From: Caviibacter sp963550915
Lineage (GTDB): Bacteria; Fusobacteriota; Fusobacteriia; Fusobacteriales; Leptotrichiaceae
NCBI GenBank assembly: GCA_963550915.1
Contig: CAUVEB010000001.1
Location: 209,367-273,366 of the forward strand
Length of the DNA: 64,000 nucleotides
Reading direction: 5' to 3'
The position numbers were made by a program, and so were the translations under genes. The stretch's first letter is position 1. Each line of letters begins with the position of its first letter. The notes under the pieces were generated by a model. It was given only the letters and a program-made list of their open reading frames with translations. It had not been told where the DNA came from and made no database searches. Shown piece by piece: positions 1-8,111 of this stretch.

Positions 1-1106
1 CTACTACACACTTTGATTATCACGTAATGGATGAACAATTAGTAAAACTTGATATATTAGGACATGACGATCCTACAACACTGAGAAATTTACAAGATTT
101 AACTAATATTAATATATATGATATACCACTTACTGATGAAAAAGTATTATCTTTATTTTCATCAACTAAAGCTTTAAATGTTACTCCAGAACAAATAGGA
201 ACAGATCTTGGAACAAATGGTATACCAGAGTTTGGTACTAACTTTGTTAAGGAAATGCTAAAAGATACTAGCCCTAAAACTTTTACAGAGCTTGTTAGAA
301 TATCAGGTTTATCACATGGTACAGATGTTTGGTTAAATAATGCTAAAGATTATGTAAATAGTGGTATAGCAACCTTAAATGACATTATTACTGTTAGAGA
401 TGACATAATGAACTATTTAATACTACAAGGTATGGAAAAATCAACAGCGTTTAAGATAATGGAATTTGTAAGAAAAGGTATGCCATCTAAGAAAAAAGAA
501 GAGTGGGAAGAGTACAAGAAAATGATGAAAAATGCCGGTATAAAAGACTGGTATATTGAGTCATGCGAAAAAATTAAATACATGTTCCCTAAAGGACATG
601 CTGTTGCCTATGTAATGATGGCAATGAGAATTGCATACTTTAAAGTATATCATCCACTTGAGTTTTATACTGCATACCTTAATAGAAAGGTATCAGATTT
701 TACTTTAAGTAAAATGTATAAATCAGTTGATACGCTTAAGATAAGATTATCGGAACTAAATGCAATACCAAACAAGTCTGTTAACGACAAATCAGAAATT
801 AACATGATAGAAATACTTATAGAAATGCATTATAGAGATATTAAGTTATCTCCAGTTGACCTATATAAATCAGAGGCTACAACATTTGTAATACAAGATA
901 ATATGATAAGAATACCACTTATTGGTGTTGACAGGTTAGGAGATGTAGTAGCACACAAAATAGTGGAAGAAAGAAAAATAAAAGAATTTACATCAGTTGA
1001 AGATTTAATGAATAGAGCAAAGATAAATAAGGCTGTATTCCAAATTTTAAAAGAAAATAAATGTGTACAAGGTCTAAATGATACAGATCAACAAACTCTA
1101 TTCTAA
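1..1106 (+). CDS. polC: DNA polymerase III PolC-type, C-terminal part (5' end outside window)
   Basis: This is the 3' portion of the replicative polymerase of low-GC Gram-positives and fusobacteria. The frame is open from base 3, before the first ATG at 27, and reads TTHFDYHVMDEQLVKLDILG, a stretch typical of the PolC palm/fingers C-terminal region, so the gene begins upstream of the window. The last residues QQTLF fit a C-terminal sliding-clamp binding motif (QxxLF). About 367 codons are visible, against roughly 1,400-1,450 in full-length PolC. The AddB-like gene starts 14 bases after the stop, so read-through transcription is likely. Identity is confident; the start cannot be seen. Confidence 0.95.
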   Translation, partial: TTHFDYHVMDEQLVKLDILGHDDPTTLRNLQDLTNINIYDIPLTDEKVLSLFSSTKALNVTPEQIGTDLGTNGIPEFGTNFVKEMLKDTSPKTFTELVRISGLSHGTDVWLNNAKDYVNSGIATLNDIITVRDDIMNYLILQGMEKSTAFKIMEFVRKGMPSKKKEEWEEYKKMMKNAGIKDWYIESCEKIKYMFPKGHAVAYVMMAMRIAYFKVYHPLEFYTAYLNRKVSDFTLSKMYKSVDTLKIRLSELNAIPNKSVNDKSEINMIEILIEMHYRDIKLSPVDLYKSEATTFVIQDNMIRIPLIGVDRLGDVVAHKIVEERKIKEFTSVEDLMNRAKINKAVFQILKENKCVQGLNDTDQQTLF

Positions 1107-1120
1107 ATTAAGGTGATATA

Positions 1121-3460
1121 ATGAGTATAAAGTTTAAATATTATGATATAGCAGAAGAATACACAAAAGTAGATGACAAAAGTATATTGTATTTAGATAA
1201 TAATAATAATGTGGCTGATTTTTTTGAAAATGTTACTATTACAGATAAAATAATATTAAAAGAAGAAAAAGAAGTTATGTTTTTCTATGATTGCTTAGAT
1301 AGTGATAAAAAAAAGTTTTTTAATATAAATAAATACTTTGATTGCATAGATGTTGCATATAACTATTATTCACTTATGTCTGAATTATTTGAAAATAATA
1401 TAGAAATGAAAGATATAAGCTACGATGACTGGCAAGAGCCATATCTAAAAAATATATATGATATACATAATATTATGCTTGATAAAGTAAAAAATGGTAG
1501 ATATGCACCAAGATATTTAAGTAATTATAATACAAAGATTAATGATATTTATCTTAGTAAATATACTAAAATTGTATTTATAAACAAGATGTATACAAGT
1601 AAAAAAGAAAAACAAATATTAGATAAATTAAATATAGATATTGAATATCATATATATACTAATAAACAAGATTTTAACGAGCAAGATTTAATTTTAAAGT
1701 CTTTAACAATTAAAAAAATAGAAGACAAAAAGATAAATGCATATAACTTTCTTGATAAAAATATACTTACTTTAGCACTTACTCAACATTTAAGTGAGAA
1801 TATGACAAAAGACATTAAGATAGTTGATATGGGTAGTGATAAGACATGTTACAAAGAAATAAATGAAAATCTACTTGATTACAAAAAAGAAACTTCATTT
1901 AATACAACTAAAACATATAAGATATTGGCTTATGTATATAATATATTAGCAAATACAAAAAATAAAAAATGCCTTCTAAATGTTATTTATGTTGCAATAT
2001 TAGATAAAGATTTTAATAACTTTTTTAATATTAGTTATGAAACAATAAATAATATTAAAAATATGATGTCATATTCAAAAAAATATATAAATAAAGATGA
2101 AATAATAGGTATTTATCAAAAAACAGAAGACATTGAAAAAATATATTTAGAATTAGCAAAAAAATATGAAAATGAATCAGCGGTATTTTTAGAAGCAGTA
2201 ACTGAAATACTATCACTTGATGATTTCTTTCCTGATATATTAAAGACTAATGATGAAAAAATAAAGGTCTTGTTAAAATACCTTGATGAAAAAAAGATTA
2301 AATATAGACTAAAAGATAAGAAATTTGAAATAACAAGTCCTAGTTTAGATAAGAGCGTAGATGAATTAATTGTTCTAAATGCAAATGAGATGCCTTTTAG
2401 AAAAAGTAGCAACTATATATTAAATTTATCTCAAAGACAAGAATTAGGACTATTAAATGAAAATGATTTTAAATATGTCCTAATATATCACTACATAAGA
2501 CAAGTATATTTAGCAAAAAATACGACTATCTACTATGTATTAAATCAGGAAGAAGAAAAAGATATAAATTCAGTATTTAACACTTTAATATATGTATTTG
2601 ACATTAAACCAATACAGTTAAACTATAGTACAGAATATAAAATACAGGCATCAAAACACATATATAATCCTAATATTGTAAGTAAAAGTAGTAACTTTCT
2701 AACAAAAACGGATGTACTTCCTAAAAAAGAAAGTGATACAAAAGATTTATCGCTAAATGGATACACCTTCTATAGTTTCTACAATTTTCCAATTGTATAT
2801 ATGTTAAAAAGACTTACTAAAAAGTATGAAGACATTAATTCTAATGATAACAGTATTGAACTTACATCGCTTGGAACTATTATACACAAGTTATTTGAAG
2901 TATGCATTAGAAATAAGGTAAATAATATTTCTAACATAAGAAATGAAAAAGATAAATTACTTTTACAATATAGTGACAATATAAAAAGTGAGTATATAAA
3001 AATATATGATATTTTGGTATTTGATAAAATTGTATATGATGTACATAAATTTTTAAATATATACAGTAAATACAATATAACGCCTGAAAAAATGATAGAT
3101 TTTGTATATAAAGGTATAAGTGTTAAATATATAATGGATGCTTTTCTTGAAAGTGAACAAGACAATATAATATTAGATTTTAAAACAGGATCAATAAATG
3201 ATGAGCAAAAATATCAACTAAGTGGTTACAAAATATTTACACAAGAACATCTTAAAAACACTATAGACAGCTTGGTCTTATACTCTCTTTTTAATGATAC
3301 AACAATAAATAAGGTTGACCCACAATTTACAATTGATGAGTTTGATTTGAGTATAAATGATTTCTTAAACTTAAAATATTATGAAGCAGTTCCTAAAATA
3401 CATGACTATAAATTTACAAAAGTGATTAGAGGTGATGACTATGAAAGCCAAGATAATTAG
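1121..3460 (+). CDS. AddB/RexB-like PD-(D/E)XK nuclease subunit
   Basis: This is a probable partner of the AddA-like helicase that overlaps its 3' end, in a double-strand-break end-processing complex. The recognisable part is the C-terminal RecB-type nuclease domain: GTIIHKLFE near residue 583, ILDFKTG near 684 and QLSGYK near 696, which supply the metal-binding and PD-(D/E)XK residues. I see no Walker A motif at the N-terminus and no C-terminal cysteine cluster of the kind that binds the Fe-S cluster in Bacillus AddB. At 779 aa it is shorter than Bacillus AddB (about 1,160 aa). The rest is very Asn/Lys/Ile-rich and poorly conserved. The AddB role is inferred from domain and neighbour. Confidence 0.75.
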   Translation: MSIKFKYYDIAEEYTKVDDKSILYLDNNNNVADFFENVTITDKIILKEEKEVMFFYDCLDSDKKKFFNINKYFDCIDVAYNYYSLMSELFENNIEMKDISYDDWQEPYLKNIYDIHNIMLDKVKNGRYAPRYLSNYNTKINDIYLSKYTKIVFINKMYTSKKEKQILDKLNIDIEYHIYTNKQDFNEQDLILKSLTIKKIEDKKINAYNFLDKNILTLALTQHLSENMTKDIKIVDMGSDKTCYKEINENLLDYKKETSFNTTKTYKILAYVYNILANTKNKKCLLNVIYVAILDKDFNNFFNISYETINNIKNMMSYSKKYINKDEIIGIYQKTEDIEKIYLELAKKYENESAVFLEAVTEILSLDDFFPDILKTNDEKIKVLLKYLDEKKIKYRLKDKKFEITSPSLDKSVDELIVLNANEMPFRKSSNYILNLSQRQELGLLNENDFKYVLIYHYIRQVYLAKNTTIYYVLNQEEEKDINSVFNTLIYVFDIKPIQLNYSTEYKIQASKHIYNPNIVSKSSNFLTKTDVLPKKESDTKDLSLNGYTFYSFYNFPIVYMLKRLTKKYEDINSNDNSIELTSLGTIIHKLFEVCIRNKVNNISNIRNEKDKLLLQYSDNIKSEYIKIYDILVFDKIVYDVHKFLNIYSKYNITPEKMIDFVYKGISVKYIMDAFLESEQDNIILDFKTGSINDEQKYQLSGYKIFTQEHLKNTIDSLVLYSLFNDTTINKVDPQFTIDEFDLSINDFLNLKYYEAVPKIHDYKFTKVIRGDDYESQDN

Positions 3461-6221
3461 TGCAAGTGCTGGAACTGGTAAAACATATACCATGGCACTT
3501 GAATTTATTAAATCAATAAATAATAAAGTTGATTTTGATAAGATTTTGGTAATTACATTCACTAAAAAAGCTACTTTTGAAATAAAAGAAAGAGTCTTAA
3601 AGTTTATTAAACAAATAGCTTTTAAAGAAGAGGGTTATTTAGAATTAGTAAACAATTTAAATGTTGATGTAGACTATGAACATTTAAAATCAGTATATGA
3701 AATTATGTTAAAAAATAGTGAAAATATTAGAATATCAACTATGGATAGCTTTATTAATAAAATATTTAAAAATGTTATTGCTCCATATAAAAATGTGTAT
3801 AATTATGAAATACTAGATACAAATACAAATGAGTATCTGATGGACATAATACTTGAAATAATGAAAAATGAAAAGTATTTAAACATTTTTAAAAACTACT
3901 ATAACATAGATACAAAAACTAAAAAAGTTGAAGACTATACAAAAAATATTAAAGATATACTAGAACAAAAACCTTTTTTCTCCGATTTAGTAGATAAAGA
4001 TGTTAAATATGATAAAAATTCAAAATATGATTTTGACTATGTAAAAAACTTGCTTTTAGACTTTCAAAATAAATTTTCAGGAAAATACTATGCAAATGTT
4101 GAAAAACTTTTTTTATCAGAAAATGAACAAGAATTACTTAGCAACACTACAGGAAATGTACTTGAATCAAAGATAATAAAATCAAATGCTCCTGCAAATG
4201 ATGAATTTAAAGCAAACATTTTACCCGTATTATGCAGTTTTTATTATGAAAAAAATATAGTTGAATATAATAATATATATAGAAAATTTGCAAAAATATG
4301 CTATGAAATAGATGAGAATAAGAAGTTTTTAAGTAAAAGTTTTACATATAACGATATTACATTTTTTACTAAAAAATACATATATGACAAAGAGTTAAAT
4401 TTAATAAATAATAATACAGCTACAACAAACCTACTTAATATGATAGGCGGTAGTATAAACACTATGATGATAGATGAGTTTCAAGACACAAGTTATATTC
4501 AATTTTATCTTTTCTTACCGATAATAAAAACTTGTGAGAATCTATTAGTTGTTGGCGATGAAAAACAAAGTATTTATGGCTTTAGAGGTGGAGATAAAAG
4601 ACTATTTACAAATCTTGATACATTACTAAAAAATAATATTGATAATGTTGAAATTGATAAATCAAGTTTAGATACTTGTTATAGAAGTAAAGGTAATATT
4701 ATTGAGTTTGTAAACGAAACTTTTAAAAATTTAGATGACTTTGAATATGAAAATGTTAAATATGTAAAAAATGATGGATATGTCAATATTAAAAGAGTTT
4801 CTAAACATGAACTTGAAGATATGTTATGCGAAGACATAATAAATAGCGGAGAATATAATAATGTTGCTGTACTTTGTAGAAATAATATTGATATTGAAAC
4901 TTATTCAAAAAACTTTGAAAAAAATAATATAAAATACCAATCAATTGCAACAAATTCAATTGATAATCTTTCAAGTATAGATGCTATATATCATCTTGTA
5001 CACTATCTATATTCAGGTAATATATATAAGCTTCTTGTATTTTTAAGAAGTGACTTAATTGGATTTAATCTTTTTAAGATAAGAGAATTTCTTGAAAATG
5101 ATGAATTTGAGGATGAAGTTATTACAAATATAAAAAAACTAAAAAATGATATTAGTAATTTTAAGAAGAAATATATTTCATATTTTGGATATGGACAAAA
5201 TCCAAGTAGTGAAGACATATTAAATATTAATAAGTTTTTAGATTTAGTTGAAAGTAAAAATAGTTTAAAAGAGTTTATTGATTACTATGAAGAGAACAAG
5301 AATAGTATTAATAAAGAAAATGTAAGTTCTGATATTGGGGTTAAACTACTTACTATACATAAATCAAAAGGACTTGAGTTTAATACTGTATATTCATTTG
5401 TTAAGATAAAATCAAATACATATAGCAACTATACTTTGGTTAAAGAGTATGATGAAAACTTCAATATTTTAGAAGCACTATATATCAAAAAGAAAAAAGT
5501 TATAGAAAAGGTAGAACACGGTAACTATTATCTACAATTATGCAATAAAACTCAGCTTGAAGATGAACTTAATAATTTATATGTTGCACTAACAAGAGCA
5601 AAATCAAATATGTACGTATATGTTATAGATGAAAGTTTAAGTATTAAAGAAGATAAAATCTATGGCTCTAATAAACTAAATTCAAGTAACGAGATAATAA
5701 AAGAAAATGAATATATTTTTACAAATAAAGATTTCTATAATAACACTCAATATATGCATGATAATGTATTTAATACTAGTATAGAAAATGAAATGAAAAG
5801 AAAACTTGGACTTGCAGTACACTACTTTTTTCAGTATCTAATAAGTCCTAGATATGAACAATATGCGTATTCAATGTTACTTAAAAAATACGGTAATTTA
5901 ATAGGCATAAAAAAAGTAGATAAAATAAAATCTGAATGCACAAAATATGCAAAGGAAAATACAAATATTTTTAATGATGAAGATATAGTATACACTGAAT
6001 ATGAAATATTTGATAAAGATGAAGCAAGATATGTAATTGATAGAATGAATATAGATGAAAAAAACAAAAAAATATATATTTATGACTATAAAACAACTAA
6101 AAATCCAGACGATATAGAAGAATACAGAATGCAAATAGAAAATTACAAGAATATTATACAAGAGCAATATAAGGATTATAAAATTTATACACAGTTACTT
6201 GCAATAGACATTAAAATATGA
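3441..6221 (+). CDS. addA: AddA/RecB-like UvrD-family helicase-nuclease
   Basis: This is an ATP-dependent 3'-5' helicase with a C-terminal nuclease, acting on DNA double-strand ends. Walker A SASAGTGKT lies at residues 7-15, Walker B DEFQDT near 344, VGDEKQSIYGFRGG just after it, TIHKSKGLEF near 636 and YVALTRAK near 713. The nuclease domain ends with LGLAVHYFFQ and a DYKTT motif near 881. I place the start at ATG 3441, because GAGGTG at 3429-3434 is well spaced for it; GTG 3432 and ATG 3435 lie inside or against that site. It overlaps the AddB-like gene by 20 bases, so the two are probably translationally coupled. At 926 aa it is somewhat shorter than Bacillus AddA. Confidence 0.9.
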   Translation: MKAKIISASAGTGKTYTMALEFIKSINNKVDFDKILVITFTKKATFEIKERVLKFIKQIAFKEEGYLELVNNLNVDVDYEHLKSVYEIMLKNSENIRISTMDSFINKIFKNVIAPYKNVYNYEILDTNTNEYLMDIILEIMKNEKYLNIFKNYYNIDTKTKKVEDYTKNIKDILEQKPFFSDLVDKDVKYDKNSKYDFDYVKNLLLDFQNKFSGKYYANVEKLFLSENEQELLSNTTGNVLESKIIKSNAPANDEFKANILPVLCSFYYEKNIVEYNNIYRKFAKICYEIDENKKFLSKSFTYNDITFFTKKYIYDKELNLINNNTATTNLLNMIGGSINTMMIDEFQDTSYIQFYLFLPIIKTCENLLVVGDEKQSIYGFRGGDKRLFTNLDTLLKNNIDNVEIDKSSLDTCYRSKGNIIEFVNETFKNLDDFEYENVKYVKNDGYVNIKRVSKHELEDMLCEDIINSGEYNNVAVLCRNNIDIETYSKNFEKNNIKYQSIATNSIDNLSSIDAIYHLVHYLYSGNIYKLLVFLRSDLIGFNLFKIREFLENDEFEDEVITNIKKLKNDISNFKKKYISYFGYGQNPSSEDILNINKFLDLVESKNSLKEFIDYYEENKNSINKENVSSDIGVKLLTIHKSKGLEFNTVYSFVKIKSNTYSNYTLVKEYDENFNILEALYIKKKKVIEKVEHGNYYLQLCNKTQLEDELNNLYVALTRAKSNMYVYVIDESLSIKEDKIYGSNKLNSSNEIIKENEYIFTNKDFYNNTQYMHDNVFNTSIENEMKRKLGLAVHYFFQYLISPRYEQYAYSMLLKKYGNLIGIKKVDKIKSECTKYAKENTNIFNDEDIVYTEYEIFDKDEARYVIDRMNIDEKNKKIYIYDYKTTKNPDDIEEYRMQIENYKNIIQEQYKDYKIYTQLLAIDIKI

Positions 6222-6227
6222 TAAAAT
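6199..6227 (+). promoter_or_regulatory. Putative promoter of the rimP-nusA-infB operon
   Basis: TTGCAA at 6199-6204 and TAAAAT at 6222-6227 are separated by 17 bases, a good sigma-70-type arrangement inside the end of the addA-like gene. Transcription would begin near 6234, placing the hairpin at 6243-6262 at the very start of the operon's leader. Confidence 0.55.
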
Positions 6228-6240
6228 AAGTTATCTAATT

Positions 6241-6266
6241 GGGAGTGGGCATACGTCCACTCTTTA
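6241..6266 (+). promoter_or_regulatory. rimP-leader-like hairpin / attenuator
   Basis: GAGTGG at 6243-6248 pairs with CCACTC at 6257-6262. A G-U and a C-G pair extend the stem to 8 bp around the loop ATAC, and TTT follows. Its position 5' of rimP and the GAGTGGG...CCACTC sequence resemble the rimP leader motif known upstream of rimP-nusA operons in Firmicutes. The short U tract makes it an attenuator candidate rather than a strong terminator. It could also simply end addA transcripts. Confidence 0.6.
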
Positions 6267-6288
6267 ATTTAATATGAAAGGTGAAAAT

Positions 6289-6768
6289 ATGGAAAAAGAA
6301 TTATTTGAGCTTGAGTTACAATTTCAAGATAAAGTTAAAGACTTAAAATATGAAGTAATTGATGTTGAATATGTACCAGAAGGTGGATATAACTACCTAA
6401 GGGTGTACATAGAAAAAGAGGACACAAGTATTAGTTTAGATGACTGTGAAAAAGTAAGCACTTTAATATCAGAAATTGCTGAAAAATATATAGATAATGA
6501 ATTTATACTTGAAGTATCTAGCCCAGGTTTGGATAGAAGATTAAAGAAAGCAAAAGATTTTATTAGATTTGCAGGAAATAAAATTTCAGTTAAAACAAAA
6601 AGCAATATATATGATAAAAAAAGTTTTGTTGGTATATTAAAAGGATATGAAAATGATGAAATCATATTATCAGATGAAAATTTAGGAGATATAAATATAC
6701 CTATACTAAAACTAAAACAAGCAAGAATAGTATTTGAAATTGGAAATATTAAGGAAATGGAGGTATAA
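6289..6768 (+). CDS. rimP: Ribosome maturation factor RimP
   Basis: RimP assists assembly of the 30S ribosomal subunit in the cytoplasm. The motif LEVSSPGLDRRLK (here with DNEFILEVSSPG) is the family signature. At 159 aa it is the usual length. I choose ATG 6289 (MEKELFEL) rather than ATG 6274, because AAAGGTG at 6277-6283 falls between them and serves the second ATG. It is the first gene of the operon continuing into nusA, whose start lies one base beyond its stop. Expression may be attenuated by the leader hairpin just upstream. Confidence 0.93.
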   Translation: MEKELFELELQFQDKVKDLKYEVIDVEYVPEGGYNYLRVYIEKEDTSISLDDCEKVSTLISEIAEKYIDNEFILEVSSPGLDRRLKKAKDFIRFAGNKISVKTKSNIYDKKSFVGILKGYENDEIILSDENLGDINIPILKLKQARIVFEIGNIKEMEV

Positions 6769-6769
6769 A

Positions 6770-7846
6770 ATGAAGTCTAAAGAACAAAAAGTTTTTTTAG
6801 AAGCACTTGAAGAACTTACAAAAGAAAAAGGAATAGACACTGAAGAGTTATTACAAGCTATAGAAACAGCACTTATTGCAGCTTACAAGAGAAACTATGG
6901 AGAGCATGAAAATGCAACTGTTCAAATAAATAGAAAAAATGGTGATGTTAAGGTTAAGGCTACAAAATTAGTTGTTGAAAAAATAGAAAACCCAGCAACA
7001 GAAATATGTTTAGAAAATGCAAGACTACATAGTAAAAATGCAAATATAGGTGATGAAATTACAGTTGAAGTTGATGCGGAACAATTTAAAAGAAATGCAA
7101 TACAAAAAGCAAAACAAATAGTGATACAAAAAGTAAGAGAACATGAAAAGTACAGTATTTATAACAGATTTAAAATGCTAGAAGATTCAATTGTAAATGC
7201 GTTAGTTAAGAAAATGGATGAACAAGGAAATTTATACGTTGAAATAAATGGACTTGAGGCAATAGTTCCAAGTAAAGAATTATCACCGTGTGATAGATTT
7301 GTACAAGGAGATAGAGTTTCAATATATGTAGGTAAGGTAGAAGAAGGTACAAAATATACAAAAATAGAATTATCAAGAAAATCTGATAAATTCTTATTAA
7401 AATTATTAGAACGTGAAATACCTGAAATTGAAAATCACGATATTGAAATAAAGGCAATTGCAAGAGAAGCAGGAAGTAGAAGTAAAATAGCAGTATATTC
7501 TGAAGATAAAAACCTTGATATAAAGGGAGCATGTATTGGTAAGAATGGTATTAGAATACATACTATATTATCAGAACTTAAAGAAGAAAAATTAGATATA
7601 ATTTTATGGGATGATGATAGAAGAATATTTGTTAAGAATGCACTTAGTCCAGCTGAAATTTTCTCAATTGAAATATTACAAGTAGAGCAAGATTTAGTTG
7701 CAAAAGTTGAAGTTCCAGCTAGTCAACTTTCACTTGCTATAGGTAAAAAAGGTCAAAATTCAAGACTTGCATCAAAATTATGCCAAATAAAAATTGATAT
7801 AGTTGATAGTGGTCAAGAAATTGAAAGTTACGAAAATGAAGAATAA
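6770..7846 (+). CDS. nusA: Transcription termination/antitermination factor NusA
   Basis: NusA binds RNA polymerase and controls pausing, termination and antitermination. The 358-aa protein has an N-terminal polymerase-binding domain (residues 1-125), an S1 domain (about 135-200, with VNALVKKMDEQGNLYVEI) and two KH domains. The KH signatures are ACIGKNGIRI and LAIGKKGQNSRLA. There is no C-terminal acidic repeat extension, as is usual outside Proteobacteria. The start ATG 6770 follows GGAGG at 6759-6763; the longer reading from 6734 lies inside rimP. NusA is known to feed back on its own operon in other bacteria, which fits the leader hairpin upstream. Confidence 0.95.
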   Translation: MKSKEQKVFLEALEELTKEKGIDTEELLQAIETALIAAYKRNYGEHENATVQINRKNGDVKVKATKLVVEKIENPATEICLENARLHSKNANIGDEITVEVDAEQFKRNAIQKAKQIVIQKVREHEKYSIYNRFKMLEDSIVNALVKKMDEQGNLYVEINGLEAIVPSKELSPCDRFVQGDRVSIYVGKVEEGTKYTKIELSRKSDKFLLKLLEREIPEIENHDIEIKAIAREAGSRSKIAVYSEDKNLDIKGACIGKNGIRIHTILSELKEEKLDIILWDDDRRIFVKNALSPAEIFSIEILQVEQDLVAKVEVPASQLSLAIGKKGQNSRLASKLCQIKIDIVDSGQEIESYENEE

Positions 7847-8111
7847 ACATATTCCAATTAGAACTTGTGTCTATACAAGAACTAAGGCAAGTAAGTACGA
7901 TATGATAAGACTTACACTTGAAAATGACACATATGTAGTTGATGATAATATGGTAAAAAAAGGTAGAGGTATATATATATACCCTTGTGAGAAAGTAAAA
8001 GAGATATTATATAAAAACAAGAAATATAATATTTCAGATTTAGAAAAAGAGAAAATTCTAAATTATATAACAAAAAAGGTAGGTGATTTTAATGGGAAAC
8101 AGAGTATATGA
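7836..8111 (+). CDS. ylxR: YlxR/RnpM-family RNA-binding protein (DUF448)
   Basis: This small basic protein sits between nusA and infB, as in many bacteria. It shows the family pattern IPIRTCVYTRTKAS at the N-terminus and GRGIYIYPC in the middle. Homologues bind nucleic acid, and in Bacillus the protein modulates RNase P. ATG 7836 is the sensible start: it lies 11 bases inside nusA, and the longer reading adds only nusA-overlapping residues. Its 3' end overlaps infB by 20 bases. At 91 aa the length is normal. Confidence 0.85.
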   Translation: MKNKHIPIRTCVYTRTKASKYDMIRLTLENDTYVVDDNMVKKGRGIYIYPCEKVKEILYKNKKYNISDLEKEKILNYITKKVGDFNGKQSI

